From positions 1-54,436 of the forward strand of contig CAJCIO010000010.1 of the NCBI GenBank assembly GCA_903970465.1: DNA of 54,436 nucleotides. The letters are read 5' to 3'. The notes beneath the pieces were generated by a model that was not told where the DNA came from, ran no database searches, and saw nothing but the letters and a program-made list of their open reading frames with translations. The stretch is from Gammaproteobacteria bacterium (GTDB lineage Bacteria; Pseudomonadota; Gammaproteobacteria; Pseudomonadales; Pseudomonadaceae). Shown here piece after piece: positions 1 to 13,373 of this stretch (position 1 is the stretch's first letter; every line of letters begins with the position of its first letter). Both the position numbers and the translations under genes were made by a program.

Positions 1-1340
1 GACCAGCCTTCGATATTGCGCTGACGGGCGCGAGCGACAGCCAGCTGGTTCTCCGGTACATCCTGGGTAATGGTCGAACCCGCCGCTGTGGTAGCCCCCG
101 CAGAGATATCCACAGGTGCCACTAGTGAGTTGTTCGAGCCGATGAATACATCCTCGCCCATGGTGGTACGCCACTTATTCACACCGTCGTAGTTACAGGT
201 GATGGTGCCGGCTCCGATATTGGTGCGCGCGCCGATATCGGCATCGCCCAGGTAGCTGAGGTGACCCGCCTTGGCGCCCTCCCCCAGCACGGCATTCTTC
301 AGCTCGACAAAGTTACCCACATGGGCACGCGCGCCTAGCACAGTACCTGGACGCAGTCGCGCGAACGGGCCGGCATCGCTACCCTCGCCCATTACCGCGC
401 CATCCAGATGGCTGTTGGCTTTGACCACTGCGCCTTTGCGCAAGGTACTGTCCTTGATGGTGCAGTTAGCGCCGATCACCACGTCGTCCTCGATGATCAC
501 GCGCCCTTCGAGTACCACGTTGACGTCGATCAGAACGTCACGGCCCACGGTCAATTCGCCACGCACATCGAAGCGTGCCGGGTCGCGCAGGGTCACGCCC
601 GCCGCCATCACGCGCCGCGCTTCACGCCACTGGTAGTGACGCTCGAGTTCGGCGAGCTGCTTGCGATCGTTGGCGCCCTGCACTTCCATCGGGTCTTGGG
701 CGGTCTCCGTAGCGACCACCAGACCATCGGCCACGGCCATGGCTATCACGTCGGTGAGGTAGTACTCGCCCTGGGCGTTATGGTTCGACAGGCTGTTCAG
801 CCACTGCGCCAGACGCGCGGCGGGTACAGCAAGAATCCCGGTGTTGCCCTCGCAGATCGCCCTTTGCGCCTCGGTAGCGTCCTTGTGCTCGACGATCGCC
901 TGCACGCTGCCCTGAGTATCCCGCACGATACGGCCATACCCAGTGGGGTCGGGCAGGTTGACCGTCAACAGGCCCAGTTGATCCGGCGTGACCTTGGTCA
1001 GCAAACGCTGCAAGGTCGCCACCTCGATCAGCGGCACATCGCCATAGAGAATCAGCACGGTATCGGCGGTCAGGTTCGGCAGCGCCTGCGCCACGGCATG
1101 ACCGGTGCCCAGTTGCTGGTCCTGCAGCACGAAGTTCAAGTCATCGGCCGCCAGGCGTTCACGGACTTGCTCGGCACCGTGACCAATGACCACATGGATG
1201 CCCTGTGGATCGAGCTGGCGGGCGCTGTGGATAACATGGCCGAGCATCGAGTTGCCAGCCACGGGGTGCAACACCTTCGGCAAGGCCGAGCGCATCCGCG
1301 TGCCTTGGCCTGCGGCGAGAATGACGATATCAAGGGACAT
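1..1340 (-). CDS. glmU: GlmU, bifunctional UDP-GlcNAc pyrophosphorylase / GlcN-1-P acetyltransferase (3' end cut)
   Basis: Cytoplasmic bifunctional enzyme that acetylates glucosamine-1-phosphate and then uridylates it to UDP-GlcNAc, the precursor of peptidoglycan and LPS. The minus-strand translation from 1340 begins [18 protein letters not shown], the nucleotidyltransferase signature (LAAGxGTRM), followed by YGDVPL. The part nearest coordinate 1 reads as the hexapeptide-repeat left-handed beta-helix of the acetyltransferase domain. About 446 codons are present against the usual ~455, so only the last few residues lie outside the window. It follows the atp operon in the same direction, the usual Pseudomonas order, but a strong terminator separates it from atpC. 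It also contains a perfect DnaA box at 1226-1234 (see findings). Confidence 0.95.
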   Translation of the reverse strand, partial: MSLDIVILAAGQGTRMRSALPKVLHPVAGNSMLGHVIHSARQLDPQGIHVVIGHGAEQVRERLAADDLNFVLQDQQLGTGHAVAQALPNLTADTVLILYGDVPLIEVATLQRLLTKVTPDQLGLLTVNLPDPTGYGRIVRDTQGSVQAIVEHKDATEAQRAICEGNTGILAVPAARLAQWLNSLSNHNAQGEYYLTDVIAMAVADGLVVATETAQDPMEVQGANDRKQLAELERHYQWREARRVMAAGVTLRDPARFDVRGELTVGRDVLIDVNVVLEGRVIIEDDVVIGANCTIKDSTLRKGAVVKANSHLDGAVMGEGSDAGPFARLRPGTVLGARAHVGNFVELKNAVLGEGAKAGHLSYLGDADIGARTNIGAGTITCNYDGVNKWRTTMGEDVFIGSNNSLVAPVDISAGATTAAGSTITQDVPENQLAVARARQRNIEGW

Positions 1341-1403
1341 TGACGAGCTACCAATCCTGAGCGGCCAGCGGACGTGACCGATGAATGAAGGGGCGGAAAA
1401 AGA

Positions 1404-1429
1404 AAAAGGGTAGCCGAGGCTACCCTTTT
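1404..1429 (-). terminator. Rho-independent terminator of the atp operon
   Basis: A perfect 12-bp stem (AAAAGGGTAGCC / GGCTACCCTTTT) with a 2-nt centre lies between the atpC stop (1455) and the glmU start (1340). Read on the minus strand it is followed by a T-rich stretch, as expected for intrinsic termination after atpC. The A-rich left flank could also let it work in the other direction. Confidence 0.9.
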
Positions 1430-1454
1430 ACTCAATCGTGCACAAAGCGCAGCC

Positions 1455-1883
1455 TTAGTGGCCGTACTTTTTGCGGATCTGCTGGACGGTGCGCAGCTGA
1501 GCTGTCGCCTCGGCCAGACGTGCAGCAGCAGCGCCGTAGTCGAAATCAGCGCCCTGTTCATTCAGCGCTTTTTGCGCTTCTTGAACAGCCAGCTGAGAAG
1601 CGGCTTCGTCCAAGTCGGCAGCACGTTGCACGGTGTCGGCAAGAACCTTGACCATGTTCGGCTGAACCTCGAGGAAACCACCCGAGATGTAGAACACCTC
1701 TTCTTCTGCGCCGTCCTGCTTGATCAGGCGGATAGGGCCTGGCTTCAAGCTGGTGATCAGCGGCGCGTGGCCAAGAGTGATACCGAGATCACCCAGAGCA
1801 CCGTGCGCAATCACCATCTCCACCTGACCGGAAAAGATTTCTCCTTCCGCGCTGACGATGTCGCAATGGACTGTCATAGCCAT
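1455..1883 (-). CDS. atpC: F1Fo ATP synthase epsilon subunit
   Basis: Central-stalk subunit of F1 that couples gamma rotation to the c-ring and can inhibit ATP hydrolysis. The 142-aa product starts [19 protein letters not shown] and has the N-terminal beta-sandwich ([12 protein letters not shown]) followed by the two-helix C-terminal domain (AALRLAEA-type helix ending in KKYGH). The length is typical. It is the last gene of the atp operon, 44 nt after atpD, and is followed by the terminator at 1404-1429. Confidence 0.97.
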   Translation of the reverse strand: MAMTVHCDIVSAEGEIFSGQVEMVIAHGALGDLGITLGHAPLITSLKPGPIRLIKQDGAEEEVFYISGGFLEVQPNMVKVLADTVQRAADLDEAASQLAVQEAQKALNEQGADFDYGAAAARLAEATAQLRTVQQIRKKYGH

Positions 1884-1927
1884 CTGCTTGCCTCAACCTG
1901 ATGAGCGCCCGTTGCCGGGCGCCGAAA

Positions 1928-3334
<1,407 letters not shown>

Positions 3335-4195
3335 TTAAACCGCGGCAGCGCCGCCGACGATTTCCGAGATCTCTTGGGTGATCGCAGCCTGACGCGCCTT
3401 GTTGTAAATCAACTGGAGGTCCTTGATCAGGTCTCCGGCGTTGTCGGTTGCATTCTTCATTGCGATCATCCGCGCAGCTTGTTCAGCAGCGTTGTTCTCG
3501 ACCACCGCCTGGTACACCTGCGATTCCACGTAACGCACCATCAGGCCGTCAAGCAGCTCTTTGGCGTCGGGTTCGTAGAGGTAATCCCAGTGGTGCTTGA
3601 GATCCTGATCCGGGGTTGCCACCAACGGGATCAACTGCTCCACCGTCGGTTTTTGCGTCATGGTGTTGATGAACTTGTTGGATACCACGGACAGGCGATC
3701 GATACGGCCTTCCAGGTAAGCATCCAGCATGACCTTGACGCTGCCGATCAAGTCATTGATCGACGGCTCTTCACCCAGGTGGCTGATAGCAGCGACGACG
3801 TTGCCGCCGAAGTTGCGGAAAAACGCCGCACCTTTGCTGCCGACCACACACAGGTCGATCTCTACGCCATTTTCGCGGTTTACCGCCATGTCCTTGACCA
3901 AGGCCTTGAACAGGTTGGTATTCAAGCCGCCGCACAGACCACGGTCACTGCTCACTACTACATAACCGACCCGCTTTACTTCGCGATCGATCATGAAAGA
4001 GTGGCGGTATTCCGGGTTGGCGTTGGCGAGATGCCCAATCACCTGGCGGATACGCTCCGCGTAAGGACGGCTGGCTGCCATGCGCATTTGTGCCTTGCGC
4101 ATTTTGCTGACCGCCACTTTCTCCATGGCGCTGGTAATCTTTTGCGTGCTTTTGATGCTCGCAATCTTACTGCGAATCTCTTTTGCGCCTGCCAT
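3335..4195 (-). CDS. atpG: F1Fo ATP synthase gamma subunit
   Basis: Rotating central stalk of F1. The 286-aa product starts [21 protein letters not shown], the conserved N-terminal coiled-coil helix, and ends with the matching C-terminal helix ([20 protein letters not shown]). The central Rossmann-like region contains [11 protein letters not shown]. Length is typical. It lies between atpA and atpD in the standard operon order. Confidence 0.97.
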   Translation of the reverse strand: MAGAKEIRSKIASIKSTQKITSAMEKVAVSKMRKAQMRMAASRPYAERIRQVIGHLANANPEYRHSFMIDREVKRVGYVVVSSDRGLCGGLNTNLFKALVKDMAVNRENGVEIDLCVVGSKGAAFFRNFGGNVVAAISHLGEEPSINDLIGSVKVMLDAYLEGRIDRLSVVSNKFINTMTQKPTVEQLIPLVATPDQDLKHHWDYLYEPDAKELLDGLMVRYVESQVYQAVVENNAAEQAARMIAMKNATDNAGDLIKDLQLIYNKARQAAITQEISEIVGGAAAV

Positions 4196-4245
4196 GTAAC
4201 ACCTATCAGGTTAGCAAGCGGAGGCCTTGCGGCCCCCGCTGCGGC

Positions 4246-5790
4246 TTACCAGGTTTGGGTGGCCTTGAACTTCTCGATACCGGCTTTCATGCCAGCGTCG
4301 ATTTCGTCATTGAAGTCACCCTTCACGTTGATCTTCGCCATCAATTCGGCGTGATCGCGGTTGAAGAAAGCAATCAGCGCTTGTTCGAAGCTGCCGATCT
4401 TGGTGATTTCAACGTCAGTCAGGAACCCACGCTCAGCGGCATACAGCGACAGCGCCATGTCAGCGATCGACATTGGTGCGTATTGCTTCTGCTTCATCAG
4501 CTCGGTAACGCGTTGACCATGCTCAAGTTGCTTGCGGGTCGCTTCGTCCAGGTCAGAAGCGAACTGGGCGAATGCCGCCAGTTCACGGTACTGAGCCAGA
4601 GCGGTACGGATACCACCGGAAAGCTTCTTGATGATTTTGGTCTGAGCGGCACCACCCACACGGGATACCGAAACACCGGCGTTCACTGCTGGGCGGATAC
4701 CCGAGTTGAACATGGCCGATTCCAGGAAGATCTGACCGTCAGTGATGGAAATCACGTTGGTCGGAACGAACGCGGAAACGTCGCCAGCCTGAGTTTCGAT
4801 GATCGGCAGTGCGGTCAGCGAACCGGTTTTGCCGGTCACTGCGCCGTTGGTGAACTTCTCTACGTATTCTTCCGAAACACGCGATGCGCGCTCCAGCAGA
4901 CGGGAGTGGAGATAGAACACGTCGCCTGGGTAAGCTTCACGACCTGGTGGACGGCGCAGCAGCAGGGAAATCTGGCGGTAAGCCACTGCTTGCTTGGACA
5001 GATCGTCATAAACGATCAGCGCGTCTTCACCGCGGTCGCGGAAGTATTCGCCCATGGTGCAACCGGAGTACGGAGCCAGGAACTGCAGTGCAGCAGATTC
5101 CGAAGCGCTCGCGGCAACGACGATGGTGTTAGCCAGCGCGCCGTTTTCTTCCAGCTTGCGAACCACGTTGGCGATGGTCGATTGCTTCTGACCGATTGCC
5201 ACGTACACGCAGAAAATGCCGCTGTCTTTCTGGTTGATGATCGCGTCGATCGCCAGAGCGGTTTTACCGATCTGACGGTCACCGATGATCAGCTCGCGCT
5301 GGCCACGGCCGACAGGGATCATGGCATCGACAGCCTTGTAGCCAGTCTGTACAGGCTGGTCTACCGACTTACGCCAGATCACGCCTGGAGCAACTTTCTC
5401 GACCGCGTCGGTCTCGGTGTTGTTCAGCGGACCTTTGCCATCGACAGGGTTGCCCAGTGCGTCGACGACGCGACCCAGCAGTTCCTTGCCAACAGGAACT
5501 TCCAGGACGCGGCCGGTGCACTTGGCGCGCATGCCTTCAGCCAGCGACTGATAGGAGCCCAGTACCACGGCGCCTACGGAGTCTTGCTCCAGGTTGAGCG
5601 CCATACCGTAGACACCGCCTGGAAACTCGATCATTTCGCCGTACATGACGTCGGCCAGACCGTGAATCCGTACGATACCGTCAGACACGCTGACGACAGT
5701 GCCTTCGTTACGGGCTTGAGAGGTCACATCGAGCTTTTCGATGCGGCCCTTGATGATTTCACTTATTTCGGAAGGATTGAGTTGCTGCAT
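4246..5790 (-). CDS. atpA: F1Fo ATP synthase alpha subunit
   Basis: Non-catalytic nucleotide-binding F1 subunit. The 514-aa product starts [17 protein letters not shown], has the P-loop GDRQIGKT at residues 170-177, and the [19 protein letters not shown] segment typical of alpha chains. Length is standard (~514). It follows atpH by 21 nt. A long antisense open frame here is a GC-composition shadow. Confidence 0.98.
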   Translation of the reverse strand: MQQLNPSEISEIIKGRIEKLDVTSQARNEGTVVSVSDGIVRIHGLADVMYGEMIEFPGGVYGMALNLEQDSVGAVVLGSYQSLAEGMRAKCTGRVLEVPVGKELLGRVVDALGNPVDGKGPLNNTETDAVEKVAPGVIWRKSVDQPVQTGYKAVDAMIPVGRGQRELIIGDRQIGKTALAIDAIINQKDSGIFCVYVAIGQKQSTIANVVRKLEENGALANTIVVAASASESAALQFLAPYSGCTMGEYFRDRGEDALIVYDDLSKQAVAYRQISLLLRRPPGREAYPGDVFYLHSRLLERASRVSEEYVEKFTNGAVTGKTGSLTALPIIETQAGDVSAFVPTNVISITDGQIFLESAMFNSGIRPAVNAGVSVSRVGGAAQTKIIKKLSGGIRTALAQYRELAAFAQFASDLDEATRKQLEHGQRVTELMKQKQYAPMSIADMALSLYAAERGFLTDVEITKIGSFEQALIAFFNRDHAELMAKINVKGDFNDEIDAGMKAGIEKFKATQTW

Positions 5791-5811
5791 TGCTCTGCTG
5801 CCCCTTCAAAC

Positions 5812-6348
5812 TCAAGATTTCAATGCTTCAGCAAGTTTCGCGATTTTGCCGCGAATCGAGCCATCGATAACCAGGTCGCCGGCACGGATGACGACACCAC
5901 CAATCAGGGCAGCGTCCTCCGCAACTTGCAGGCGCACTTCCCGGTTGAGTCGTGCACTGAGAACCTTGGCGAGTTTGTCTTGCTGTTCTTGGTTCAACGC
6001 GAAGGCACTGGTGACTTCCACATCGATCGTTTTCTCTTGCTCGGCCTTGTACAGCTCGAACAGGGCGGCTATCTCTGGAAGAATCGAGAGACGGTCGTTT
6101 TCAGCAACGATGTGAATGAAATTTTGTGCCTGGGCATCGAACTTGTCACCGCACACGTCAATAAACGTGGCGGCCTTGTCTGCGCTCGTCAGTCGCGGGG
6201 CCTTGAGTACGCGCTGCATGGTGTCATCTTGTGACACCGCTGCAGCCAGGCCGAGCATGGCTGACCAATTGGCCAGTTGCTGGTGGGCCTGAGCGTGCTC
6301 GAAGGCCGCCTTAGCGTAAGGTCGGGCCAACGTGGTCAGTTCTGCCAT
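5812..6348 (-). CDS. atpH: F1Fo ATP synthase delta subunit
   Basis: Peripheral-stalk subunit that joins the b dimer to the top of F1. The 178-aa product starts [19 protein letters not shown] (conserved N-terminal helical bundle, RPYAKAAF) and ends with the C-terminal signature [20 protein letters not shown]. It lies between atpF and atpA, 12 and 21 nt from its neighbours. Confidence 0.97.
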   Translation of the reverse strand: MAELTTLARPYAKAAFEHAQAHQQLANWSAMLGLAAAVSQDDTMQRVLKAPRLTSADKAATFIDVCGDKFDAQAQNFIHIVAENDRLSILPEIAALFELYKAEQEKTIDVEVTSAFALNQEQQDKLAKVLSARLNREVRLQVAEDAALIGGVVIRAGDLVIDGSIRGKIAKLAEALKS

Positions 6349-6360
6349 GATCGCCCTCGC

Positions 6361-6831
6361 TTAAATTTCAGTAGCCAGTTTGTTAACCAGCTCCGCGTGC
6401 GCGTTTTGATCGATTGTGGCACCCAGGATCTTCTCGGCGCCGCCGACTGCCAGCAAGCCCACTTGGGCACGCAGCGCGTCTTTGAGGCCATTCAGTTCCT
6501 GCTCGATCTCGGCCTGAGCCTGGACCTTCACACGGTCAGCGTCGACACGGGCCTTTTCAACGGCCTCTTCGACAATCTGGTTACCGCGTTTCTTGGCCTG
6601 CTCAATGATTTCAGCTGCTTGAGCCTTCGCATCGCGCAGTTGTTGACCCGCTTTCTCTTGGGCCAACTCCAGGTCGCGAGCTGCTCGGCTGGCAGCGTCC
6701 AATCCATCAGCGATCTTCTTCTGACGTTCGTGCAAAGCCGCGATGACCGGAGGCCACACGAACTTCATGCAGAACAGCACAAAGATGAAGAACGCAACGG
6801 ACTGGCCAATCAGGGTTGCATTAATGTTCAC
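6361..6831 (-). CDS. atpF: F1Fo ATP synthase b subunit
   Basis: Peripheral-stalk subunit. The 156-aa product has one N-terminal membrane helix (about residues 5-27, rich in Phe/Ile/Val, ending FVWPPV) followed by a long charged, Ala/Glu/Gln-rich helix typical of the b-dimer coiled coil. Length equals that of E. coli AtpF. It lies between atpE and atpH; a hairpin (6868-6889) sits in the atpE-atpF spacer. Confidence 0.97.
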   Translation of the reverse strand: MNINATLIGQSVAFFIFVLFCMKFVWPPVIAALHERQKKIADGLDAASRAARDLELAQEKAGQQLRDAKAQAAEIIEQAKKRGNQIVEEAVEKARVDADRVKVQAQAEIEQELNGLKDALRAQVGLLAVGGAEKILGATIDQNAHAELVNKLATEI

Positions 6832-6867
6832 GCCAACACCTCGCTCGTTCTTTGTCCATCACACCAC

Positions 6868-6888
6868 ATCACTCGAAAATTCGAGTGA

Positions 6889-6889
<1 letters not shown>
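6868..6889 (-). promoter_or_regulatory. Intercistronic hairpin right after atpE
   Basis: A perfect 10-bp inverted repeat (ATCACTCGAA / TTCGAGTGAT) with a 2-nt centre starts at the atpE stop codon and lies in the atpE-atpF spacer. It has no T-tract, so a terminator is unlikely. Its position suggests an mRNA-stability element that protects the atpE part of the polycistronic message. That role is inference. Confidence 0.5.
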
Positions 6890-7212
<323 letters not shown>

Positions 7213-7239
7213 TTACATCAAGCAGCGCCGAGGCGACAC

Positions 7240-8533
<1,294 letters not shown>

Positions 8534-8611
8534 CGTGTTGGCTCCTGTTGGGTCGGCGTGCCGTAAATCAATGACTTGGCATAAATTGTGCCGACAAAAT
8601 GCGCGCAGAGT

Positions 8612-8633
8612 ATAGGGGCGGTTAAGCCCCTAT
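8612..8633 (-). terminator. Candidate transcription terminator after parB
   Basis: An 8-bp perfect stem (ATAGGGGC / GCCCCTAT) with a 6-nt loop lies about 50 nt beyond the parB stop and before atpI. There is no T-tract on the minus strand, so it may be a weak terminator or an mRNA 3' stabiliser. Confidence 0.4.
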
Positions 8634-8682
8634 TCAACTGCTGGGTAGTGATTTCCGACTGGCCGCTACAAACTCAATTGTT

Positions 8683-9555
8683 TCAACGGATGTGCGCGAG
8701 CACTCCCTGAAGCTCATCGAGCGAGTTGTATTTGATCACCAATTGGCCTTTACCCTTCTGTCCGTGGCGGATCTGCACCGCAGAGCCTAGGCGTTCGGCC
8801 AGCTTCTGCTCGAGGCGAGTGATATCCGGGTCGGATTTTGCAGCTTCCACTGGCTGCGGTTTGCCACTCAACCACTGGCGCACCAATGCTTCAGTCTGAC
8901 GAACTGTAAGGCCTCGTGCGACAACGTGTCGCGCCCCTTCGACCTGCTGTTCTTCGGGCAGACCGAGCAAAGCGCGAGCGTGCCCCATTTCAAGATCGCC
9001 ATGGGCCAGCATGGTCTTGATGACCTCCGGCAAGGCGATCAAGCGCATCAGGTTGGCCACCGTCACGCGGGATTTGCCCACCACGTCGGCGACCTGCTGC
9101 TGCGTCAGGTTGAATTCCTGCTGCAGGCGCGCCAGGGCGTTCGCTTCTTCGACCGGGTTGAGGTCTTCGCGCTGGATGTTCTCGATCAGCGCCATGGCGA
9201 TGGCGGTTTCGTCCGGGACATCGCGAACCATGGCCGGGATGGTTTCCATCCCGGCCTGCTGGCTGGCACGCCAGCGGCGTTCACCGGCGATGATCTCGAA
9301 TCGATCGCCAGCGATCGGGCGGACCACGATGGGCTGCATCACACCCTGGCTTTTGATCGAGTGCGCCAGTTCTTCGAGCGCCTGCGGGTCCATGTCGCGG
9401 CGTGGCTGGTACTTGCCACGCTGGATCACGTCCAAGGGCAGGTGCTGGAGTTCTTTCTGATCGATCTGCACCGCTTGTTCTTCAAGCGAGCTGACGGTCG
9501 GGCCACTCAGCAGCGCATCCAATCCGCGTCCCAGACCTCGTTTCTTGACGGCCAT
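8683..9555 (-). CDS. parB: Chromosome partitioning protein ParB
   Basis: CTP-dependent DNA-clamp protein that loads at parS and spreads to form the origin segregation complex. The 290-aa product has the CTPase/ParB box GERRWRA, the ENIQREDLNP segment, and a helix-turn-helix (LTQQQVADVVGKSRVTVANL) for parS recognition, then a C-terminal dimerisation domain. It is 9 nt downstream of parA. Likely cognate parS sites are in this window at 28692, 29322 and 48141. Confidence 0.97.
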   Translation of the reverse strand: MAVKKRGLGRGLDALLSGPTVSSLEEQAVQIDQKELQHLPLDVIQRGKYQPRRDMDPQALEELAHSIKSQGVMQPIVVRPIAGDRFEIIAGERRWRASQQAGMETIPAMVRDVPDETAIAMALIENIQREDLNPVEEANALARLQQEFNLTQQQVADVVGKSRVTVANLMRLIALPEVIKTMLAHGDLEMGHARALLGLPEEQQVEGARHVVARGLTVRQTEALVRQWLSGKPQPVEAAKSDPDITRLEQKLAERLGSAVQIRHGQKGKGQLVIKYNSLDELQGVLAHIR

Positions 9556-9564
9556 GTGGATTCC

Positions 9565-10356
9565 TTAAAGTGCCGCGACGGGGCGTGACGGGCGGCGTTG
9601 ACGGCGGACCATCTCGCCAGCGAGGGCCAGATAGGCCAGCGCACCCCGGGATTGTTTGTCGTAGGCCAATGCGGGCATCCCGAAACTCGGGGCCTCAGCC
9701 AGGCGAATGTTGCGCGGAATGACCGTGTCGTACAGCTGTTCGCCGAAGTGCGCCTTGAGTTGCGCGGACACATCGTTGATCAGGCTCAGCCGCGGATCGT
9801 ACATGGTCCGCAGCAAGCCCTCGATTTTCAGTTCGGGGTTGAGCAGTTCGGCGATGCGCTTGATGTTATCCACAAGGTCGCTGAGCCCTTCGAGGGCAAA
9901 GTACTCGCACTGCATGGGGATGATCACGCCATCGGCGGCCACCAGCGCGTTGAGGGTCAGCATCGACAGCGACGGCGGGCAGTCGATGAGGATGTAATCG
10001 TAGTTTTCCCGCACCGGCGCCAGGGCCGTACGCAGACGACTTTCTTTCATCTGCATTTCGAGCAGGACGACTTCAGCGGCAGTCAGGTCGCGGTTGGCCG
10101 GCAGCAGTTGATAACCACCGTGCTCAGAGAACTGCATGGCCTCCTGCAGATCGCATTCGCCGATCAGCAGGTCGTACACGGAGTTTTCCAGATTGTGTTT
10201 ATCCACACCGCTGCCCATGGTGGCGTTGCCCTGTGGATCGAGGTCGATCAACAGCACACGACGCTTGGTCGCAACCAGCGATGCGGCGAGGTTGATGCAG
10301 GTGGTGGTCTTGCCCACACCGCCTTTCTGGTTCGCGATTGCTAATACCTTAGCCAT
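9565..10356 (-). CDS. parA: Chromosome partitioning ATPase ParA (Soj)
   Basis: ATPase that drives segregation of the origin region with ParB. With the start at the ATG at 10356 the product is 263 aa, beginning MAKVLAIANQKGGVGKTTT; the deviant Walker A KGGVGKTT is at residues 11-18. Further motifs are YDYILIDCPPSL (Walker B) and the PRNIRLAEAPSFG segment typical of chromosomal ParA. An in-frame TTG six codons upstream (10374) abuts the rsmG stop, but the ATG gives the family-standard N-terminus. The gene carries two perfect DnaA boxes (9866 and 10199). Confidence 0.96.
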   Translation of the reverse strand: MAKVLAIANQKGGVGKTTTCINLAASLVATKRRVLLIDLDPQGNATMGSGVDKHNLENSVYDLLIGECDLQEAMQFSEHGGYQLLPANRDLTAAEVVLLEMQMKESRLRTALAPVRENYDYILIDCPPSLSMLTLNALVAADGVIIPMQCEYFALEGLSDLVDNIKRIAELLNPELKIEGLLRTMYDPRLSLINDVSAQLKAHFGEQLYDTVIPRNIRLAEAPSFGMPALAYDKQSRGALAYLALAGEMVRRQRRPSRPVAAL

Positions 10357-10374
10357 TCTTGCTTGTGTTCCCAA

Positions 10375-11022
10375 TCATGCCGTGCGGCGCAGTATCAGCA
10401 GATGGCGTTGGCCTTGGCAACCCGGTACGGCCAAGGCGTTTTCGCTATCGAGGTGGAAGTCTGCCGGCAATGCTACCAGTTCGTCGGCAGGATGCAGCCC
10501 TTTCATTGCCAACCAGCGCGTTTGCCCGTCGCCGAGGTGGCGAGTCCAATTGGCGAAGTCTTCCAGGCTGCTGAAAGCGCGGGAGACGATGCCGGCGAAC
10601 GGCTGAGCCGGCTGAAAGTTTTCGGCGCGGCTGTGGACAACTTGCAGATTATCGAGCTTGAGCTCGAGTTTGACCTGAGTCTGGAAGCGGGTTTTCTTGC
10701 CGTTGCTGTCCAGCGTGGTCACTTGTTTCTCGGGAAACATGATGGCCAGCGGGATACCTGGCATGCCGCCACCACTGCCGACGTCCAGCCAGCTTGGGCT
10801 GTCGCCGATGTGCGGGAGGATGCTTAGGCTGTCGAGCAAATGCCGCGAGACCATTTCGTCCGGATTGCGCACAGCCGTGAGGTTGTAGGCCTTGTTCCAT
10901 TTTATCAACAGGGCCAGGTAGGCCAGTAACTGCGCGTGCTGCTGCTCGCTGAGGTCGATGCCCAGCGTGCGAGCGCCTGTGGATAACTCTTCTGCGTGTT
11001 GCTCGGTGACCAGAGAACTCAA
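10375..11022 (-). CDS. rsmG: 16S rRNA (guanine527-N7)-methyltransferase RsmG (GidB)
   Basis: Methylates G527 of 16S rRNA using S-adenosylmethionine. The 215-aa product contains the SAM-binding segment [15 protein letters not shown] and the family segment [18 protein letters not shown]. The start is a TTG that overlaps the mnmG stop (TTGA), with a GGAG about 8 nt upstream, so translation is coupled to mnmG. A near-parS palindrome (10724-10739) lies inside the gene, and a perfect DnaA box at 10978-10986. Confidence 0.95.
   Translation of the reverse strand: MSSLVTEQHAEELSTGARTLGIDLSEQQHAQLLAYLALLIKWNKAYNLTAVRNPDEMVSRHLLDSLSILPHIGDSPSWLDVGSGGGMPGIPLAIMFPEKQVTTLDSNGKKTRFQTQVKLELKLDNLQVVHSRAENFQPAQPFAGIVSRAFSSLEDFANWTRHLGDGQTRWLAMKGLHPADELVALPADFHLDSENALAVPGCQGQRHLLILRRTA
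10724..10739. repeat. Degenerate parS-like palindrome inside rsmG
   Basis: The sequence TGTTTCTCGGGAAACA differs at two central positions from the general parS consensus TGTTTCACGTGAAACA and at more from the Pseudomonas form. It lies in codons for the MFPEKQV segment of RsmG. Whether ParB binds it is unknown; the loss of the central CACGTG argues against strong binding. Confidence 0.3.
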
Positions 11023-12920
11023 GCGGTTTGCTCCAACGCACGACCGGCGCCGCGTTTTTTCAGGTGGATCAGCAGCAACGAGATGGCCGCCGGGGTGACG
11101 CCGGGAATGCGCGAGGCCTGGCCCAGGGTCTCGGGACGGGTGTTGCCGAGCTTGCCCTGGATTTCCTTCGACAACCCGGAAATCGTCGTGTAGTCGATAT
11201 CCACAGGCAGACGGGTATTTTCGCTAGCGCGCAGGCGAGCAATCTCGTCCTGTTGCCGATCGATGTAGCCCGCGTACTTGGTCTTGATCTCGACCTGCTC
11301 GGCGACCTGTGGATCGATTGCACCGTTGCCGGTGATATCCACAAGGCCGACGTAGTCGATTTCGGGACGGCTGAGCAGGTTGAGCAAGTTGTATTCGTGG
11401 GTCAGCGGCGTACCGAAACGCTCGGCGATCGAATCGCCCAGCTCGGTACCCGGGCGTACCCAGGTGTTTTTCAGGCGTTGCTCTTCCTGCGTGATGGCTT
11501 CGCGCTTGGTGCAGAACGCCGCCCAACGCGCGTCATCGACCAGGCCCAGCTCGCGGCCTTTTTCGGTCAGGCGCAGGTCGGCGTTGTCTTCACGCAAGAT
11601 CAAGCGGTATTCGGCCCGGGAAGTGAACATCCGGTACGGTTCCTGAGTGCCCAGGGTGATCAGGTCGTCGACCAGCACGCCGATGTACGCCTCGTCGCGA
11701 CGCGGACACCAGCTTTCGCGGCCCTGCGCACGCAATGCGGCGTTGGCACCAGCCAGCAGACCTTGCGCGCCCGCCTCTTCGTAACCGGTGGTGCCGTTGA
11801 TCTGCCCGGCGAAGAACAGCCCGGCGATCACCTTGGTTTCGAGGCTGTATTTCAGGTCCCGCGGGTCGAAGTAGTCGTATTCGATGGCATAGCCGGGCCG
11901 CACGATGTGGGCGTTTTCCATACCGCGAATCGACCGCACGATCTGCAATTGCACGTCGAACGGCAAGGACGTTGAAATGCCGTTGGGATACAGCTCATGG
12001 GTGGTCAGGCCTTCCGGCTCGATGAACACCTGATGGCTTTCCTTGTCGGCAAAGCGGTGGATCTTGTCTTCGATCGACGGGCAATAACGCGGGCCGATGC
12101 CTTCGATTTCGCCAGCAGCCGAGTACATCGGCGAGCGATCAAGGTTGGCCGCGATGATTTCGTGGGTCCGAGCGTTGGTATGAGTGATCCAGCAGCTGAC
12201 CTGGCGTGGGTGCTGCTCCTTGGAGCCCATGAACGACATCACCGGAATCGGCGTATCGCCCGGTTGTTCGGTCATCACCGAGAAATCCACCGATTTGCCG
12301 TCGATGCGCGGTGGTGTGCCGGTCTTCAGGCGCCCCACCCGTAATGGCAACTCGCGCAGCCGATGTGCGAGGGCAATCGAAGGCGGATCACCCGCACGGC
12401 CGCCGGAATGGTTCTGCAAACCGATATGGATGAGGCCGCCGAGGAAAGTCCCGACGGTCAGTACCACGGAATCGGCCAGGAAACGCAGGCCCATCTGGGT
12501 CACTACGCCTTTGACTTCATCCTGCTCGACGATCAGGTCATCACAGGCTTGCTGGAATATCCACAGATTGGGCTGGTTCTCGAGGATCTCGCGAATGGCA
12601 GCCTTGTACAGGATGCGGTCGGCCTGAGCCCGAGTAGCCCGCACGGCAGGGCCTTTGCGCCCGTTCAATACGCGGAACTGGATACCGCCCTTGTCGGTGG
12701 CCAGCGCCATGGCACCGCCGAGCGCATCGATCTCTTTGACCAGATGGCTTTTACCGATGCCACCGATCGCGGGATTGCAGCTCATCTGCCCGAGCGTTTC
12801 CACGTTATGGGTCAGCAGCAGGGTTTTAGCGCCCATGCGTGCTGACGCAAGTGCGGCCTCGGTACCGGCATGACCGCCGCCGATGACGATCACTTCAAAA
12901 CGGGAAGGGAAATCCACCAC
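11019..12920 (-). CDS. mnmG: tRNA uridine-5-carboxymethylaminomethyl modification enzyme MnmG (GidA)
   Basis: FAD protein that with MnmE installs the cmnm5 group at wobble uridine 34 of certain tRNAs. The 633-aa product has the FAD-binding motif [10 protein letters not shown] near the N-terminus, the conserved [12 protein letters not shown] segment, and [15 protein letters not shown]. Two adjacent GTG codons (12920 and 12917) could start it; a GAGG lies 6 nt before the second, which may therefore be the real start (632 aa). It faces away from the DnaA-box-rich gap 12921-13373 and is coupled to rsmG. Its usual partner mnmE lies 8 kb away here. Confidence 0.96.
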   Translation of the reverse strand: MVDFPSRFEVIVIGGGHAGTEAALASARMGAKTLLLTHNVETLGQMSCNPAIGGIGKSHLVKEIDALGGAMALATDKGGIQFRVLNGRKGPAVRATRAQADRILYKAAIREILENQPNLWIFQQACDDLIVEQDEVKGVVTQMGLRFLADSVVLTVGTFLGGLIHIGLQNHSGGRAGDPPSIALAHRLRELPLRVGRLKTGTPPRIDGKSVDFSVMTEQPGDTPIPVMSFMGSKEQHPRQVSCWITHTNARTHEIIAANLDRSPMYSAAGEIEGIGPRYCPSIEDKIHRFADKESHQVFIEPEGLTTHELYPNGISTSLPFDVQLQIVRSIRGMENAHIVRPGYAIEYDYFDPRDLKYSLETKVIAGLFFAGQINGTTGYEEAGAQGLLAGANAALRAQGRESWCPRRDEAYIGVLVDDLITLGTQEPYRMFTSRAEYRLILREDNADLRLTEKGRELGLVDDARWAAFCTKREAITQEEQRLKNTWVRPGTELGDSIAERFGTPLTHEYNLLNLLSRPEIDYVGLVDITGNGAIDPQVAEQVEIKTKYAGYIDRQQDEIARLRASENTRLPVDIDYTTISGLSKEIQGKLGNTRPETLGQASRIPGVTPAAISLLLIHLKKRGAGRALEQTA

Positions 12921-13373
12921 GCACCTCGTGCCTGTCTCTGTGGGTAATTGGGATAGCCGACAAGTATAGGGCTTGGTACCGGTCTAAGGAACCCGTCTGC
13001 ACAAAAAATAACCAACTGTGGATAATCGAGAGTAATAGAAATTAAAAAGAAAGAGATTTATTAAAGCTTTGTTTTTATGTTTATTTATACACAGGTCGTT
13101 TTCTGTGGATAGATCTACACAGACCTTTAGATACGTGCTGTACAGAGATTCAAAAGGTTGTGGTCATGTGCCAATGAGCCTTTGGGATAAGCGCCATGAA
13201 CCTGTGGATGAAATGGGTGGTTATGCACAGGAGTAGACATCCACAGCCAGGAACCCTTGTTATCACCAGAGCTTAGACGTGGTTTTCCACAGGGCTTAAT
13301 CCACAGATTTGGCAATTCGGAGGGTATAACGAGGGAGGCGTGCCCCCGAAAAGATGTTCGGGGGCGATGCAGA
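12921..13373. other. Second origin-like region upstream of mnmG: DnaA-box cluster with AT-rich segment
   Basis: This 453-bp gap holds no convincing gene. Matches to the relaxed DnaA box TTWTNCACA are at 13017-13025 (minus orientation, perfect TTATCCACA), 13085-13093 (TTATACACA), 13221-13229 (TTATGCACA) and 13283-13291 (TTTTCCACA). One-mismatch boxes are at 13104-13112, 13203-13211 and 13297-13305. An almost pure A/T stretch at about 13030-13088 resembles a DNA unwinding element. The gidA-side intergenic region has been reported to support autonomous replication in pseudomonads; here the main origin is more likely the rpmH-dnaA gap. The mnmG promoter must also lie here, and the msrA hairpin lies at its right end. 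Confidence 0.65.
13342..13365 (-). terminator. Candidate terminator after msrA
   Basis: A GC-rich 9-bp perfect stem (GCCCCCGAA / TTCGGGGGC) with a 6-nt loop begins about 9 nt beyond the msrA stop. No T-tract follows on the minus strand, so its strength is uncertain, but it would shield the DnaA-box region from msrA transcription. Confidence 0.55.

Noticed and set aside
4183..6234. Long open frame antisense to atpA and atpH
   Set aside because: High-GC codon structure leaves antisense frames open; the translation has no family features and the sense genes are certain.
13127..13315. 62-codon open frame in the mnmG-msrA gap
   Set aside because: It overlaps the DnaA-box cluster, has no clear ribosome binding site and no family resemblance.
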